Source: Hofstenia miamia
Lineage: Eukaryota > Xenacoelomorpha > Acoela
Direction of reading: 5' to 3'
Assembly (NCBI GenBank): GCA_004352715.1
Contig: SCFE01000004.1
Span: forward strand, 1,552,321 to 1,616,320
Length of the DNA: 64,000 bases
Shown: in pieces, positions 33,546 through 45,638 of the stretch
How positions within the stretch are numbered: the stretch's first letter is position 1
Layout: every line of letters starts with the position of its first letter
Made by a program: the position numbers and the translations under genes
The notes under the pieces: generated by a model
What the model saw: only the letters and a program-made list of their open reading frames with translations
Told to the model about the DNA's origin: nothing
The model's database searches: none

Positions 33546-36500
33546 TTTTTAATGAATCTGGTTACTGTTGTTACAGTACGTGGAGGTCTTGTCAGCTAGT
33601 TATATTTCTTGGAAATTCAATGAGCTGCAACAGCGCTGTTGTTGCTTGCATAATTGCAACGTAATAAATCCTGCTTGACACACAAACTGATTTTCTTAAA
33701 GAAGGGACACAGGTACATGTCAATTAAACCCCATTATGCAACTATCTATTGTGGTATATTTATTTGCATTAAAATTTTGGACCATTTGAAAACTTTACCA
33801 CTTATTGATCACAACGTCTATTGACAACTACCATAGAATGTGTCACACTTTAATGGAATTTCCATTCATTGATGTTTTTGTAGCGTTCACAATTCTGTAA
33901 ATCATTTCCGCTGCGCGCATTTCGAGCATGTTCTTGCACGGGATGAATCGTAGTTCAACATAATCACTCTGGAAACCTCAACATTTTTAATCAGGTTAAA
34001 TTTCAGTACAGGTTGTACAATCGACTAATTATTCGTACAATCGACTAAACTATGTAAATATTCAGCATTATTGCATGCACGCGCACGCACATTAGTAGTA
34101 TCGAAGCACAGGCACTATCCGCTTGTCCTATTTGACCGGTGGATGGGTACGCATTATTACTATTTATTGGAACATTCGGATATTTTTCTATTCCAGTTTA
34201 TGCGTATCTTAATTAATAATAATAAAATAACATATAATAATGGTAAATTTATTGACAGATTCTTTCTCAGATATGGGTAAAAACATTCGTATGCGGTAAG
34301 AAATTTTTTGCCGAGTGCGCGGGCATTAAAAGCACTTTATTGCATGTAAATATAAAATGTTATTTATTATTCATTAGACTTTTGTGTTAGTTGAATCCCA
34401 CTTTAAAACTTAGCTAGGCATTCATTCGGCACCCTTTAGAAGCTTTTTCGAATCTAAATAGTCTAAAGTAGAAATGTCATTGTTCGGTTACAATACATAA
34501 TGCGCAGGCTAATTTGAAATTAATGAGAAATATTTGTATATCTTTTAAGCATAATAGCCTGTATTTTCGTTGAATAGGAAACACAATGCTTTTCTATTGA
34601 TAGATATATCCCGCCCACTGCGTTATGATAAGAATAGAGTAAGTCGAGATAGACTTTCATTCCTATAAGGTGAAATAATAATTTTTAATGAAATCTCTTT
34701 ATATTACAACAAATAATCTCTTAGGGTTGCTTGCCATTTAGGTATTTCAAATTGTAAATTCAGGGATTTAAAACACCAAATAATCTTAATACTTCATTGT
34801 TAAGTGTTGTTTGATAAACTTTTTAACACAACGTCGAATATAAATAATGATTTGCGTTATTAAACATGCATAGTATGTTTTTCATCTTTGTTGAGAAATC
34901 GATGGTTGTGCATTTGAGTTTTTTAATTTTGCAGCATTCGGTTAGACTTATGGTAAAAGTGCTGGAATGCAGTGACAATTGGGCGCTTTCTAGCAGTGTT
35001 GTAGAAATGTTTGTTTTGCTCTTTTCTGTAGCAAAATCTTTTCAGACGTATATGCATCGTTAACTGCACATTTATAGTGTTTTTAAAAAGCGTTGTGAAT
35101 TAATGGAATAGTAGTGTGTTTCTCTATCAGAACAATGCGATCCGCTTACTTTCCAATTTTTGCTATTAAGGCAATCCAATTTTTAATTCGAATGGGAATT
35201 ATGTGATTATTTGAAATTTAGAAGTGCTCTTTGAAGTAAAGATCGTTTTAATATGCGTCAGTCGTTTGTTTTTGACGTTTACCGCTGTTTTTAGAAGTAC
35301 AATTTCTTTCTGGTTATAATTTGGCTTTTCACTGTTAGTCAATTCGAAAGGCATTGCACGTCAGTAAGCATTGTGTTTTCCAACATTTACTGCAATATAT
35401 TTAAAGGGTTGTCTATAAAAATTACATTTAGACACGATTAGCTTAAGAAAATGATCTATTTAAAACCAATCTACTTACACCTCAAGTAAATGTTGTTGTT
35501 GACTTTTATGTGCACTACTGAATAGCGTTCGAAAAATTCACACTTCATATTTTTTCAGAAAATTTTCCATATTTTCTGAAAATTATGTAAGTAAATGAAA
35601 GAATTATTCATTTGCCCTATCTTAGCCCGAAAAAATGTCCAAAAATAACAGTCGTGTTTTCATTATTTCTCTAGTTAATCACATATTCTATTCTATAAAA
35701 GCTAATATATTTATTGCTTTAAAAACGCTTTAAAACGTCGGATCAGACTGACATCAAATCATTGCCTTGCCAAATACAGTAATATTTCCATATATTGACT
35801 TCTCTTCAAGTTTCCCAATCAATGTCGATATATGTCAACTTGGAATTTCTCGAAATTCGTACTAGTTTATGTTCTTACTAAACAGAATACAACAAATATA
35901 AATTTAAGAAAACAAAAAAACTGAACAATGTCCTATGAGGTGCAAAAGCTCAAAATCGCAGGCTCTATCCTATACAACTATAAATTCAAAGCAAAAAACG
36001 TAACTAGAAATTTTTATTTCGTAAAAACTAAAATAGATGTGATTTGTATGAGGCTATGTTACATAAATAATTGTCGTCTCCCTTTCAGCTAGTTTATTTC
36101 GAATTACAGGCATACAAAGGCGATACGTATTAGATCCCAATAAAATCTGCTGTCAGTTAATACATCGGTTCATTAAATAATATGCATGGCAAATCATACA
36201 AACTTTATAAAAGAGAAGCATCGAAGTTTACTCTGCTTTACTACCAGTTTGACAGTCAATCCACAAAGGCTGTTAACACAGAACCACAAACATGGTTTGA
36301 TTTTTTGATGTTTTCGAAAGTTGTTTATGTCGGTATATGCTAACTATAAGTGTAAAGTGCATAAGGACACGATAGCCATGTCGATGTATGTGAATTCTAC
36401 TGTGTTAACGTTGTATTTTGCAAATGTATCGTAGACAATTTTCTGACGTCAGCGTCCTTATGATGTCAGAGTTTTCTTAGTATTCAACCATGTGTAAGCT

Positions 36501-39500
36501 ATAGTTTCGCTGCTTGATCATCAATAGGATTGATTTTCTGAGGGGACGCTGTTGGAGCACTCTCTCGGTTTCCAAATTGAAAAAAAGCTTGATCGAGATA
36601 GGGTTAAATTATTTGATAATACATTTATAAGGCATGTATTTTTAAGCATTTTTACAGCGACTTGTAGATTATGAATTTAAAAAATCATGTTTTGTTGAAT
36701 TTTGCTTAAGAATCGCACAAATACATTTTGCTTTCTATAAAACATTTTATATTTAATATTAATTAATTTTTAGTTTCAACATTTTAAAATTTGTTGTGAT
36801 TACCAATTTCCTAAAAAATCTTTCTGACACTATACTAGCCAATGTAGTAATCTTTTAAATTTTTTCAAATATTGTTATCTCGCGCGTCGCATTATCATTA
36901 GTAATTCTGAAAAAAATACAATAACTACTTTACTAATCAATTCGCTTAAACCAGTGAATATTTATTACATAATGTCTCGCGTATTTCTCTAACTCACTCC
37001 TTGAATTTTTTATTAAAATTATAAAGATTACTTCTGGAATTAAATGAGAAAATGGCAATAATTTATGTAACGGCAGGCGTCTCTACTTAACATGAATCTT
37101 ACAAAAATGTAATATAGATGTTGTTATTGCGCCTGAATGGTGTGTATTTTATAATTTTCTTAATTTATTAGTTTTTTGCGATTGGTAAGAAATTAGTGTT
37201 CATCCGATTGTAGGCTTTCTATTGCTGTGGTTATATGTTTTTGCTAAATAGTTTTTCCTTGTAGGGGAGCCACGTGCTATAAAATTTCAAACTAGTATTC
37301 CTATGTCATAATTAGGCTGTTTTCTAATCCTAAAAATAAACATCACATTTAAGCATAGTCCATTACTCAGTTTTCAATTTATTAGGAAAAGTAAAAAATG
37401 CATTTTTTCGAGGCCGCTGAAATGCTATTAAACATTTAGATTTATGCAGGATCTAGACAACCTTGAGGATATTTTCAAAATAGGCTGAACAAAAGCAATC
37501 AAATTATTTGGATTTTACATTATAAAAATATATCTTATCTTTATAAAGTGTGCAATACTGTAACCCAACTTCCTGTAATGTTTAGTGACGTCTCTCCAAA
37601 GACAGAAAATGTTTGCAAATATTTGATTTTAAATTTTGCAATTGTCAGAAAGTGTAAACTGTGTTCTTAGGCTTATATGTTGCTGCATTTTTAGGTTGAA
37701 ATAAAGTTAAAATTCTATTTAGTTTAGTGTAAAGTTTCACATTTTATATTAAAAGGTTATTCTAAATATAATTTAAAGAAGAATTTCGTTTTTTGTGTTT
37801 TTAGTTCAAATTGGATTACAGTATTGTGTGGAGTTAATGAAAATTGATGTTTTGGTTTAGTTGATGTTGGTTGGTAGTTAATTTTTTGATTGTAACTCCA
37901 AAGTAATTTCGTCTAAAAAATCTACTAATACTAGTTTAATGAAATGATCTCTATCTGTTATCAAACTGATAGTTTCCTTCCTTGCTGTACATGTACACCA
38001 ATATATTTAGGCCCATGTGAATTACTGAAAAATGATTAACGTGTCCAATGGTTGTGCTGACCAAAGCTAATCTTTTCATGACCATCTTCTTTGCATGCAT
38101 GATATGGTTATTTTTGTTGTGGCGTAGACATTTTTTTTCTTATGTACAGTTTTATGCAATGATCACCTAAATAATCCTCGTAATTTTTTCATCGGCTTTA
38201 AATCTTTTTACTTTATATGCAAGCTTCCATTTAGATGCACTGTTTCAACTATTGTATTCCCAGTTAGTGGGCTTTTATAAAATCTTTACGGCTTTTAATG
38301 TACATATGGTGGAGAAGGACTGTATACGCTGTAACAACTGGGATTTAATTGAATGAGACAGATGTCGATATTACTGTTCAAATCAAAAGTTTATCATACA
38401 AAAGTATACCGCAATTTCAACATGCTTCTGACGACAATAATTTTGTTATCAGATTTGCAAGTCAGAATCGTAATAGTTTTCTCAAAATTTACATAACTTC
38501 TAGCAATGTAGCCATAAATTTGCAAATAGAGACCGTTTGGAGGATATTTGGTAGCTTAAGCAGGCTATCTATTTAGAAGCAATCACAGATTACACAATTG
38601 GAATTAGGACGGATCGATGAAACGTGGTTGATGCTGGTCTTTGAACGAATGTTATATTTTGTTAGAGAAAGCTGCCGTCTTTGTCCACTAGACTGCTTGG
38701 TCATTAAATTCGTTCTATCTGCAGCAACTGATCAAGTATCAAGCATTCTCAAAAAAAAGAATTGTAAGAAATTTTTCTAACGTGATGAACATAAGCAGTT
38801 GAGATAGATTTATTTTTTCTACTTTTAATAGAATTTTCTCTATTGTCAATCGCAAATTTGTGTGTCTCCTTTAAATGTGAAACGTATCCTAAATGGAAAT
38901 GTGTTTCGATCATTGGTGTAGGGTAACGAAACTATCACTAAAATCGTTCATATTTTCTCTTTTAAATAGTGTCTCTTTTGACGCCATTGATCTCAAGTTA
39001 TACTTTGATAGATTTTTTCAGTATCAGATTGTTTTCACATTCAATAATGGTAGGCAAAATGTTTGTATTACTCGAGTTCATTTCTAAATTTAATTAAATT
39101 CATATTAATAAAATTTTGCCATCAGCGCTGAAATTCACATATTTTAAAATTGAAAGCAACTCGACACTTTATTGAATTGTTTTATGGAAAACCAAAAAGT
39201 ACATGATGCTTAGTCCCCCTAGTCTGTTAAGCCATGTGGACGGTTGCCATAAGCCAATTCAGCCTATTTATGGCCTAAACAACTTTTGAAATTTATTAAA
39301 TTTCCATGAAGTGCCGGATCATATAGTAAATTTCATTGATTATTGGGTAGATGGGTAGTTGATGATTATTTCCTTGTATTGTACACCAAGTTTCATCCTT
39401 TTGCCGATGACACTACAAAACTTTTGACAGTTCTCATATGTTGGCTGATGTGGCTAATAAACGACAGAAATTTACCACCGATTATATCAACAAAATTCTA

Positions 39501-40767
39501 ATTAAAAACGAATAAAATGGTACAAAACACACTACAATATCGATTAGAAAACTGAACGTTTGCCGTTCCTGTTCAGCAAAGAACAATTCCTAAACCGTGA
39601 TTTTAGTCTTAGTTTTGTGGTCATTAAAAGTTTTTGTTTTTTGTAATTTTCAATCAACACAAATAATAATTTCGCTGTTGAATACCTACATTTTTCATTA
39701 TCATCGTTACGCCTGAAGTGGGTGTACTGTGTATAATGATAAATGCCTTGAGTTGGATACCTGGCATTTTTAATTCCGGTTTTGTAACAGGGATTCCAAG
39801 GCGTAAATGCGGAGCAGGGTGGTTAAAATACCAATTTGTAATCCTTAACCCTATTTTACCAGGGCTATTTTATAGCAGATATTTCCGAACCCCCCTTCTA
39901 AGATCTCGGGAACAGTACATACATCCGATCAACACCAAATTTGGTGTGGAGATACTTTGACATGCGAGGTATATCTTGGAAAAACCATTCTGTGGTACGA
40001 TAATTAATATGCAAATTATGCGCATATTAATAAGGTTATGTATCAAATTTTCTAAATTTTTCATTATTGACACAAAATGTAAGAAATATTATTAGATTGG
40101 AATCAAGAGAAAGGCCTACAATGCAAATAAAACATAGAAAACATTTAATTATAATTATTTTGCATTGAAAATTATGCATTGGTTTCAATTTACAACCTTT
40201 ATATACAAAATTGTTATTTTTAAAACTCAAGAAATGTCAGTTTTTCATGGAATTTTCAAAAATCGCTATAACTTTGTAACCATTGACCCTAACTACATAA
40301 TTTTTCGTCAACGTTGCAGAACAAGTTAAAAAAGTCTTCGAATGATAGTTTATTTAAAAAATCGGTCTCTGAGCAATATCTAGAAATATGGAGGAAGGGT
40401 CAAATCGCCCCCCTCCCCCCGGTAAGATAGAGTTAAACGAATTTCATTAATTTCACGGACTAACTTTTGTGGTTTTTTTCAAACAAGTTGGAGAGCGACC
40501 AATAATAGAGGGGTGTTATTTAAAATATTATACATGTCTACCCTCTGAATTTCTGTAAAATTATATTAAAGCTAAGAGAACAATGCAATTTTCAATATTG
40601 AAGCAGTTGAGCTCCCCGTACATATCGTCTGAAGACTTTGTGTGACATTTATATTGCTTATTTATGTTGTCTATTTTTGAATATGTTTCAAAGTATCAAA
40701 AGCATCGACCTAGAAATGTAATGCTTAGTTTTAGAATATTTTTTCTGTGAGACATTCAATAACCATC
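33546..40767. other. 7.2-kb intergenic stretch, no recognised gene
   Basis: Normal CpG frequency. Frames such as 34,071-34,280, 34,866-35,063, 38,349-38,576 and 38,598-38,780 show no motif. A dispersed repeat lies at 35,637-35,765, and 39,716-40,000 is locally GC-richer. Confidence 0.5.
35637..35765 (+). repeat. dispersed repeat copy A (partner at 51,316)
   Basis: Shares AATAA.A.TC.TG.TTTCATTATTT.TCTAGTT and a downstream AACG.C.G.TCAG block with 51,316-51,420 in the same orientation. Confidence 0.5.
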
Positions 40768-40775
40768 TTAATAGT
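40768..40775. repeat. left 8-bp target-site duplication TTAATAGT
   Basis: TTAATAGT precedes the TIR and recurs at 41,256-41,263. Confidence 0.9.
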
Positions 40776-41255
40776 TAGGGCAACCACTTTCTAGACCTAA
40801 AAATTGAATTTATAGACCTAACGATATGACCTAAAAATCCAATTTCTAGACCTGAAAACTAGACCTAAAAAAGCAGTTTCGTTCAAATTTTTATTGATCG
40901 AGATTGCTATTTGCATAACAGAGCATATAATTTTCAATGTTTTCATCTAGAAAATCTCTATCATCAGACAGCAAATTTTTTTGCTTGCTGAAGGATCGTT
41001 CCACATCGCCACTTGATGGCTGGCACCTTCTAAGTAGTTGATAATCCGAAAGGGAAAGGTTGCCATCTCTTAGCTCGCGAAAGCAATGTAATGAAAGAAT
41101 AATGAATTAATGAGATATTGTGGTTTGCCATACCACTTACTGATTTAATTCATGTCATATTCAGCTTTACCTGTGAATTTTGACAAAATATTACCTATAG
41201 AACGAAATATGACCTATAAGACTTTATAGACTTTATAGACTTTAGGGTTGCCCTA
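40776..41255 (-). mobile_element. 480-bp hAT deletion derivative with perfect ends
   Basis: TIRs TAGGGCAACC (40,776-40,785) and GGTTGCCCTA (41,246-41,255) are perfect, and an exact 8-bp duplication TTAATAGT flanks them, the hAT signature. Subterminal AGACCTA-type repeats occur at least five times near the left end and as GACCTATA/AGACTTTATAG near the right, probable transposase-binding sites. The interior keeps only the 3' end of a transposase gene. Confidence 0.9.
40891..41110 (-). pseudogene. hAT transposase C-terminal domain, 5'-deleted
   Basis: Minus strand, open for about 70 codons to TAA at 40,893-40,891. Reads LRDGNLSLSDYQLLRRC, PSSGDVERSFSKQKNLLSDD and LDENIENYMLCYANSN. This is the hAT dimerisation region (PSS..vERSFS..K.lL...R..L..eNie.ym). 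The catalytic part is absent, so the element depends on an autonomous relative for movement. The reading frame has no stop, which argues for a recent deletion. Confidence 0.75.
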
Positions 41256-41263
41256 TTAATAGT
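41256..41263. repeat. right 8-bp target-site duplication TTAATAGT
   Basis: Exact partner of 40,768-40,775. Confidence 0.9.
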
Positions 41264-42574
41264 ACATCAAGATTTTTATAAGTCTGCTGTTTAAGTCAGT
41301 AATAATATATTGGTGTAGTTAAGGTGATTCATGATAAAAGCTTTGGAAGAATTGGATAAATGCTGCTATTCGGTACACTGAACATTTTTAATGATTAAAT
41401 TCTGATCATAGCTGATTGGCGCAATGTTTTAATGAAAACCTACTCTTTATTTTGTAATAAATCCTGCCAATAAGTAGAAAACAAATAATCATGATCGAAA
41501 ATAGTACGTCCTTGTTGGACGTAATAAATGCTTTGAAAAGTGTGTATAAATAGATGTATTGTATCGATTTTAGTTGTCTATTATGAATGTAACCGTCATT
41601 TGAAATTCTAGAACAATTCTGTCGCATGTGTGCATTGATTAAATATTCTCTTTGCGTAGATTTAACCGTTAGTGATTGCGTGCTCGGCATCGGTTCTTGA
41701 TAACAATGGTTGTTGGCATTACTGTAAATAACTGACACAGTTTTATGTGAGAATTAATTTTTAAACGGTTAGCGAAGGAATTGTGAATTATTGATCGCTT
41801 TATTTGTGATTTACGTATTGCTTATTGTTTGAATTTTTCATTCATGACTTGTGTGTGGACAGCCTAGCATCAGTGCAGTGGAGGATATAATCACTAATTT
41901 TAAAATTCCTTCTGTTGACATAGAGTCGATTGGCAAGTCTTTTTAAATTTAATACTACGGCCTTGTGGTTTAGAATTCAACTCGATTATCAAGGCAAACT
42001 CGCGAGTCGAGTCTCAAATTTGAATATCAGCATGTTAAAATTAACATTTTTAGATGTTCATATCATTGTCTCCGCGTATCTAATTTACAAAGATGTAGAA
42101 TTTTTTATGGAAACATATAGTCTGTCTACATATGCGACAGAGTCAGTAAGTTGTCGTATTTTCTAAATTACGTTTTAAAAACGAAAATTAAAAGATTGAA
42201 GGCCAATCTTCTTTTAAATTAGAGCATTATTTCTCAAGCACCCCCAGCCGAGATAGTCTTAAAATAGATATAATCGTTTTATGGTGTTAATGTTTGTTTA
42301 CTATCTATATTTTGTTTATTTTTTCAAGTCAATGCTTCGGCAATTTTTTTATGTTTTGTTGTTTTTTGTTTTTATCTCGATCTTCTTCATTTTTTGAATT
42401 TATTATGTTATTGAATAAGGATATTATCAAATATTGCTTTTTTATCATTTAATGTGGAAATCCACTGTTTTAAAAATTTATAATTTTGTCTAATGCAGAT
42501 TTAAATGCGTTATAGTTAGATGTAAGTTTATTTACTGGATAACAAATAGCTTTTTGGAGTATATTTTGTAAATA
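41264..42574. other. no gene seen
   Basis: AT-rich; frames at 41,406-41,738 (minus) and 41,930-42,166 have no recognised motif. Confidence 0.45.
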
Positions 42575-42879
42575 TGTACCTACTTTTTTAGGCTCGACTC
42601 GAGCTCGAGTCTAGACATGTAGTTAGACTTATTTTTGTCATTAACCTAACCTATATAGAACTGTGCTACCCTATATAAATATACGACAGAAATGCAATAT
42701 GTTCAACTAAATGCCTGAAAAAAAGCCTGATGGCTTGCGATTTGAGATAAATAGTGGCAAATCGATGGCCATTATAGGCAAAAATTGGAGAAAATTGATG
42801 ACAATATCGAGTTGCTTCGAGTAATGCCGAGCTGAATCTTTGGACCCCGACTCGAATTTTGAGTACTCGCAGGGCCCTG
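42575..42879. mobile_element. about 305-bp MITE of the 30,488 hAT-like family
   Basis: Left part ACTTTTTTAGGCTCGACTCGAG matches 30,505 onward. Right end CTCGAATTTTGAGTACTCGC then AGGGCCCT is the inverse form of the family terminus. The outermost dozen bases of the left end are missing. Confidence 0.6.
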
Positions 42880-45486
42880 GTTAGAGTGACGTATCTACTA
42901 GTGCGTGCTAATGCCAATGAGAAACATTATTGAATAGTTATTTTTTTTAATTTAAAGTTGAGAATATTTGATAATTTAAAATTTTAAATTTGTTAAAAAA
43001 ATAATCAAATGCAGATATGAAATTTAAGACAGCAGCCACCATTTGATCATGAACTGGCTCAGTTTGGAATTTAAGAAATAGAAGGGTGGTTATTTTACGT
43101 TTTATAACTCGTGAAAAAGAAAGTAATGATACTAAGTCAGTTCATTCAGTTATTTGAGCAGTGATAGGCGAAATTAGACACTAATTCTGATTGATTTAGT
43201 CGTCAATCAATTTGATTCAATCGTTATTGGTAATTTCTAATTCTAAACAAAGTTTTTGCTCCAGATATACCATAATTCGGCATAAAGGCGTCAAAATATG
43301 TATATATATTTGCATTTTTTGTATCAATAGTTATCCGCAGAAGAGGGGCTCCCGTCGATAAATATGACAGTCAAGCTGTCGCAATTCCTCTATATTCCTC
43401 CGCTAAATATTTCCTTATGATAAGTTTTAGTATATTTTCTTCTTGTAACCGCTCACTTGAGTTTAGATGCATCTTATTCCCTTGGACAAATGATTATCTA
43501 TTGCATATTTCTTATTTACCATCAAGTTCATATGCATCTATGTGAAATCCCTATTGTAATATTTTGCTAGTTTAATGGGGTAAATGCTACATTTTGACAT
43601 ATGATGCTGTTATTTTATCAGTGCAATATTTCCCAAGCCGCTAGGCATTGAAGTATATAATTGTTAAATCGTTTTCCATTTGTTGATTCCTTTACTCTAT
43701 TATTTATTACAGTTCGTGTCAATTCGAATTGCAGTTTTTATTTTGATTTAATGTTAACTTTTCAAAGAATTTCAATACCCAAACATAGAATCACGTGTGA
43801 GCCTGAATTGCTGTTCACTTTATCTTATCAACTTGAATACATATAAACTTTAGTTTTGATCACTTTGCAGAACCTCTCATGCAGTAGTTATCTTCTCCTT
43901 CGCGCCTGGTACTTTCACTTTATATACTTCCTTAAGATTTGCTTTGTTTTTTGATTTTATTATTTACACTTAAGCAAACTAGCGATGGATTAAATTTACT
44001 CAAAGTTTGTTGATGATTCTAGTGACGCACGTTCCTTTGAATATTTTTCATTGGACGAAATTTATATTTTTACTATTTGAATAACGTATTGCACTTTGGT
44101 GCAAATGACTTTGCCAAGTATCCAAAGTCCAAATTACAAACTAATTTTAACGTTTGAAGGTTTCATTTTGAACATTTCTAATAACTGTGTTTGTTACAAA
44201 TGTGTTTCAATGTATTTAATGAAATTTTTGAAATTTGTGAATCTTTGGATTATCCAGTTTCATCTTTTGATAGACTGAACACTGAAATCAATTTTGAATT
44301 TCATTACTGTATTTATTTCAATCCTCAATTCCACAAATGTGTTTTAATCGTAAAGAGATGATTGACAATTATTTAAAACAAGTTACACATTTATTCGAAT
44401 TAATGTGTGGGTGTTTAGCAAGCTGTTTACCTCCCGTGAATTTCTTGTCCTAAAATGATTGTTTTGCAATGTGGATTGTCGCAATGATGGTATTTTTTAG
44501 GCCTACAATGACACTTAATGTTTGTGTATATAAATATTCATACCCTACTTTATTGATATGCATGTAGCTTCAAAACTCATTCCCACAAGTTCAATCCTAT
44601 TTCTATTAGTGTTACTTTTAAGTAACAAAGAGATTTGTTCACATTTTTGAATAATTTTATTCAAGCCTGTTAAATATCGAAGGCATTTTGCATGAACACA
44701 TCTATTAGATGGACCCGCTCATGCAAGGATGATTTGTGTTAAAACTTATTCTGGTGCATGAAGCACATGCAAATATTTTTTTCAATGAGAAAACCGATTT
44801 TTGTAAAAATATTTAGATTCTTTCCATCCCTAGTGAAGCGTTCTAATATCCATGGGAACAGCAACTACCATGAAATGTGTTGTTTTTGTGTTCACGCCAA
44901 AGTTGCAGTCGGCCGATTATTTAAATTATACTATTAAATGTTAGAACAAAAACAGATTTGTAGAAGCTTGTATCGAATCGCCAGCTGATGATTCTGATCC
45001 AACTAATTGGGATTAGAACCCATACACTACTTTCATAACAATGATTCCATTGTGATTGGATCCAGGAGTATTACGAACAGTTTAATTATTTTCTTATTTT
45101 CATATATTGTGCATATTTATGATATGCTAGGAATGATAATAAAAAACGATTATATTTCAACCCATGATAACGCAATTTGAAATGTGCTTCACTTTTTGTA
45201 ATTTCCGTGATTCGGCGATTCTTCACACTATCCCATATATTTATTCCTTGGAAAAATACCGTGTGGAATCAGTACTCCGTAGAATTTCATCAATAGTTTG
45301 AGCATTTTTAAATGATGGGCTTTCTGTTAAAATCAATACCGTTTGAATGGTTAGCGGGCTTTGCCAAATCTAAACTTTGTTGTTAATGAGCCATGTTCGA
45401 TCTTGTTTGCTCTATTTTGAAAGTTTGCCACATGTTCACTGCGATATTGTTTATTATTTAAATATTTACCCATATCGTCGTTTTAG
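42880..45486. other. no gene seen
   Basis: AT-rich intergenic DNA upstream of the TLC gene. A splice-acceptor-like GTCGTTTTAG ends at 45,486, so untranslated upstream exons of that gene may exist here but cannot be placed. Confidence 0.45.
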
Positions 45487-45530
45487 AGAAACTAGTAGTG
45501 TTAGCCGTTTTCGACACCCATTCTCAGGAT

Positions 45531-45638
45531 ATGTCTCTTCACACCGATGAGTCATATCATGTTATTGTTTATGACATTATCAAGTTATCTATTCTTCTTC
45601 TCCCTTTTTGTGCGGGACTTCACTGGGCTCTTCCTCAG
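45531..45638 (+). CDS. TLC gene exon 1 (candidate first coding exon)
   Basis: ATG at 45,531, donor CTCAG/GTACAT at 45,639. Encodes MSLHTDESYHVIVYD and a hydrophobic segment IIKLSILLLPFCAGLHWAL. Phase 0 agrees with exon 2. The frame stays open upstream to an AG at 45,486, so translation could begin in an earlier exon. Least certain exon. Confidence 0.6.

Noticed and set aside
38349-38780. Two adjacent plus-strand frames as a possible gene
   Set aside because: No motif, no splice logic linking them, composition like the surroundings.
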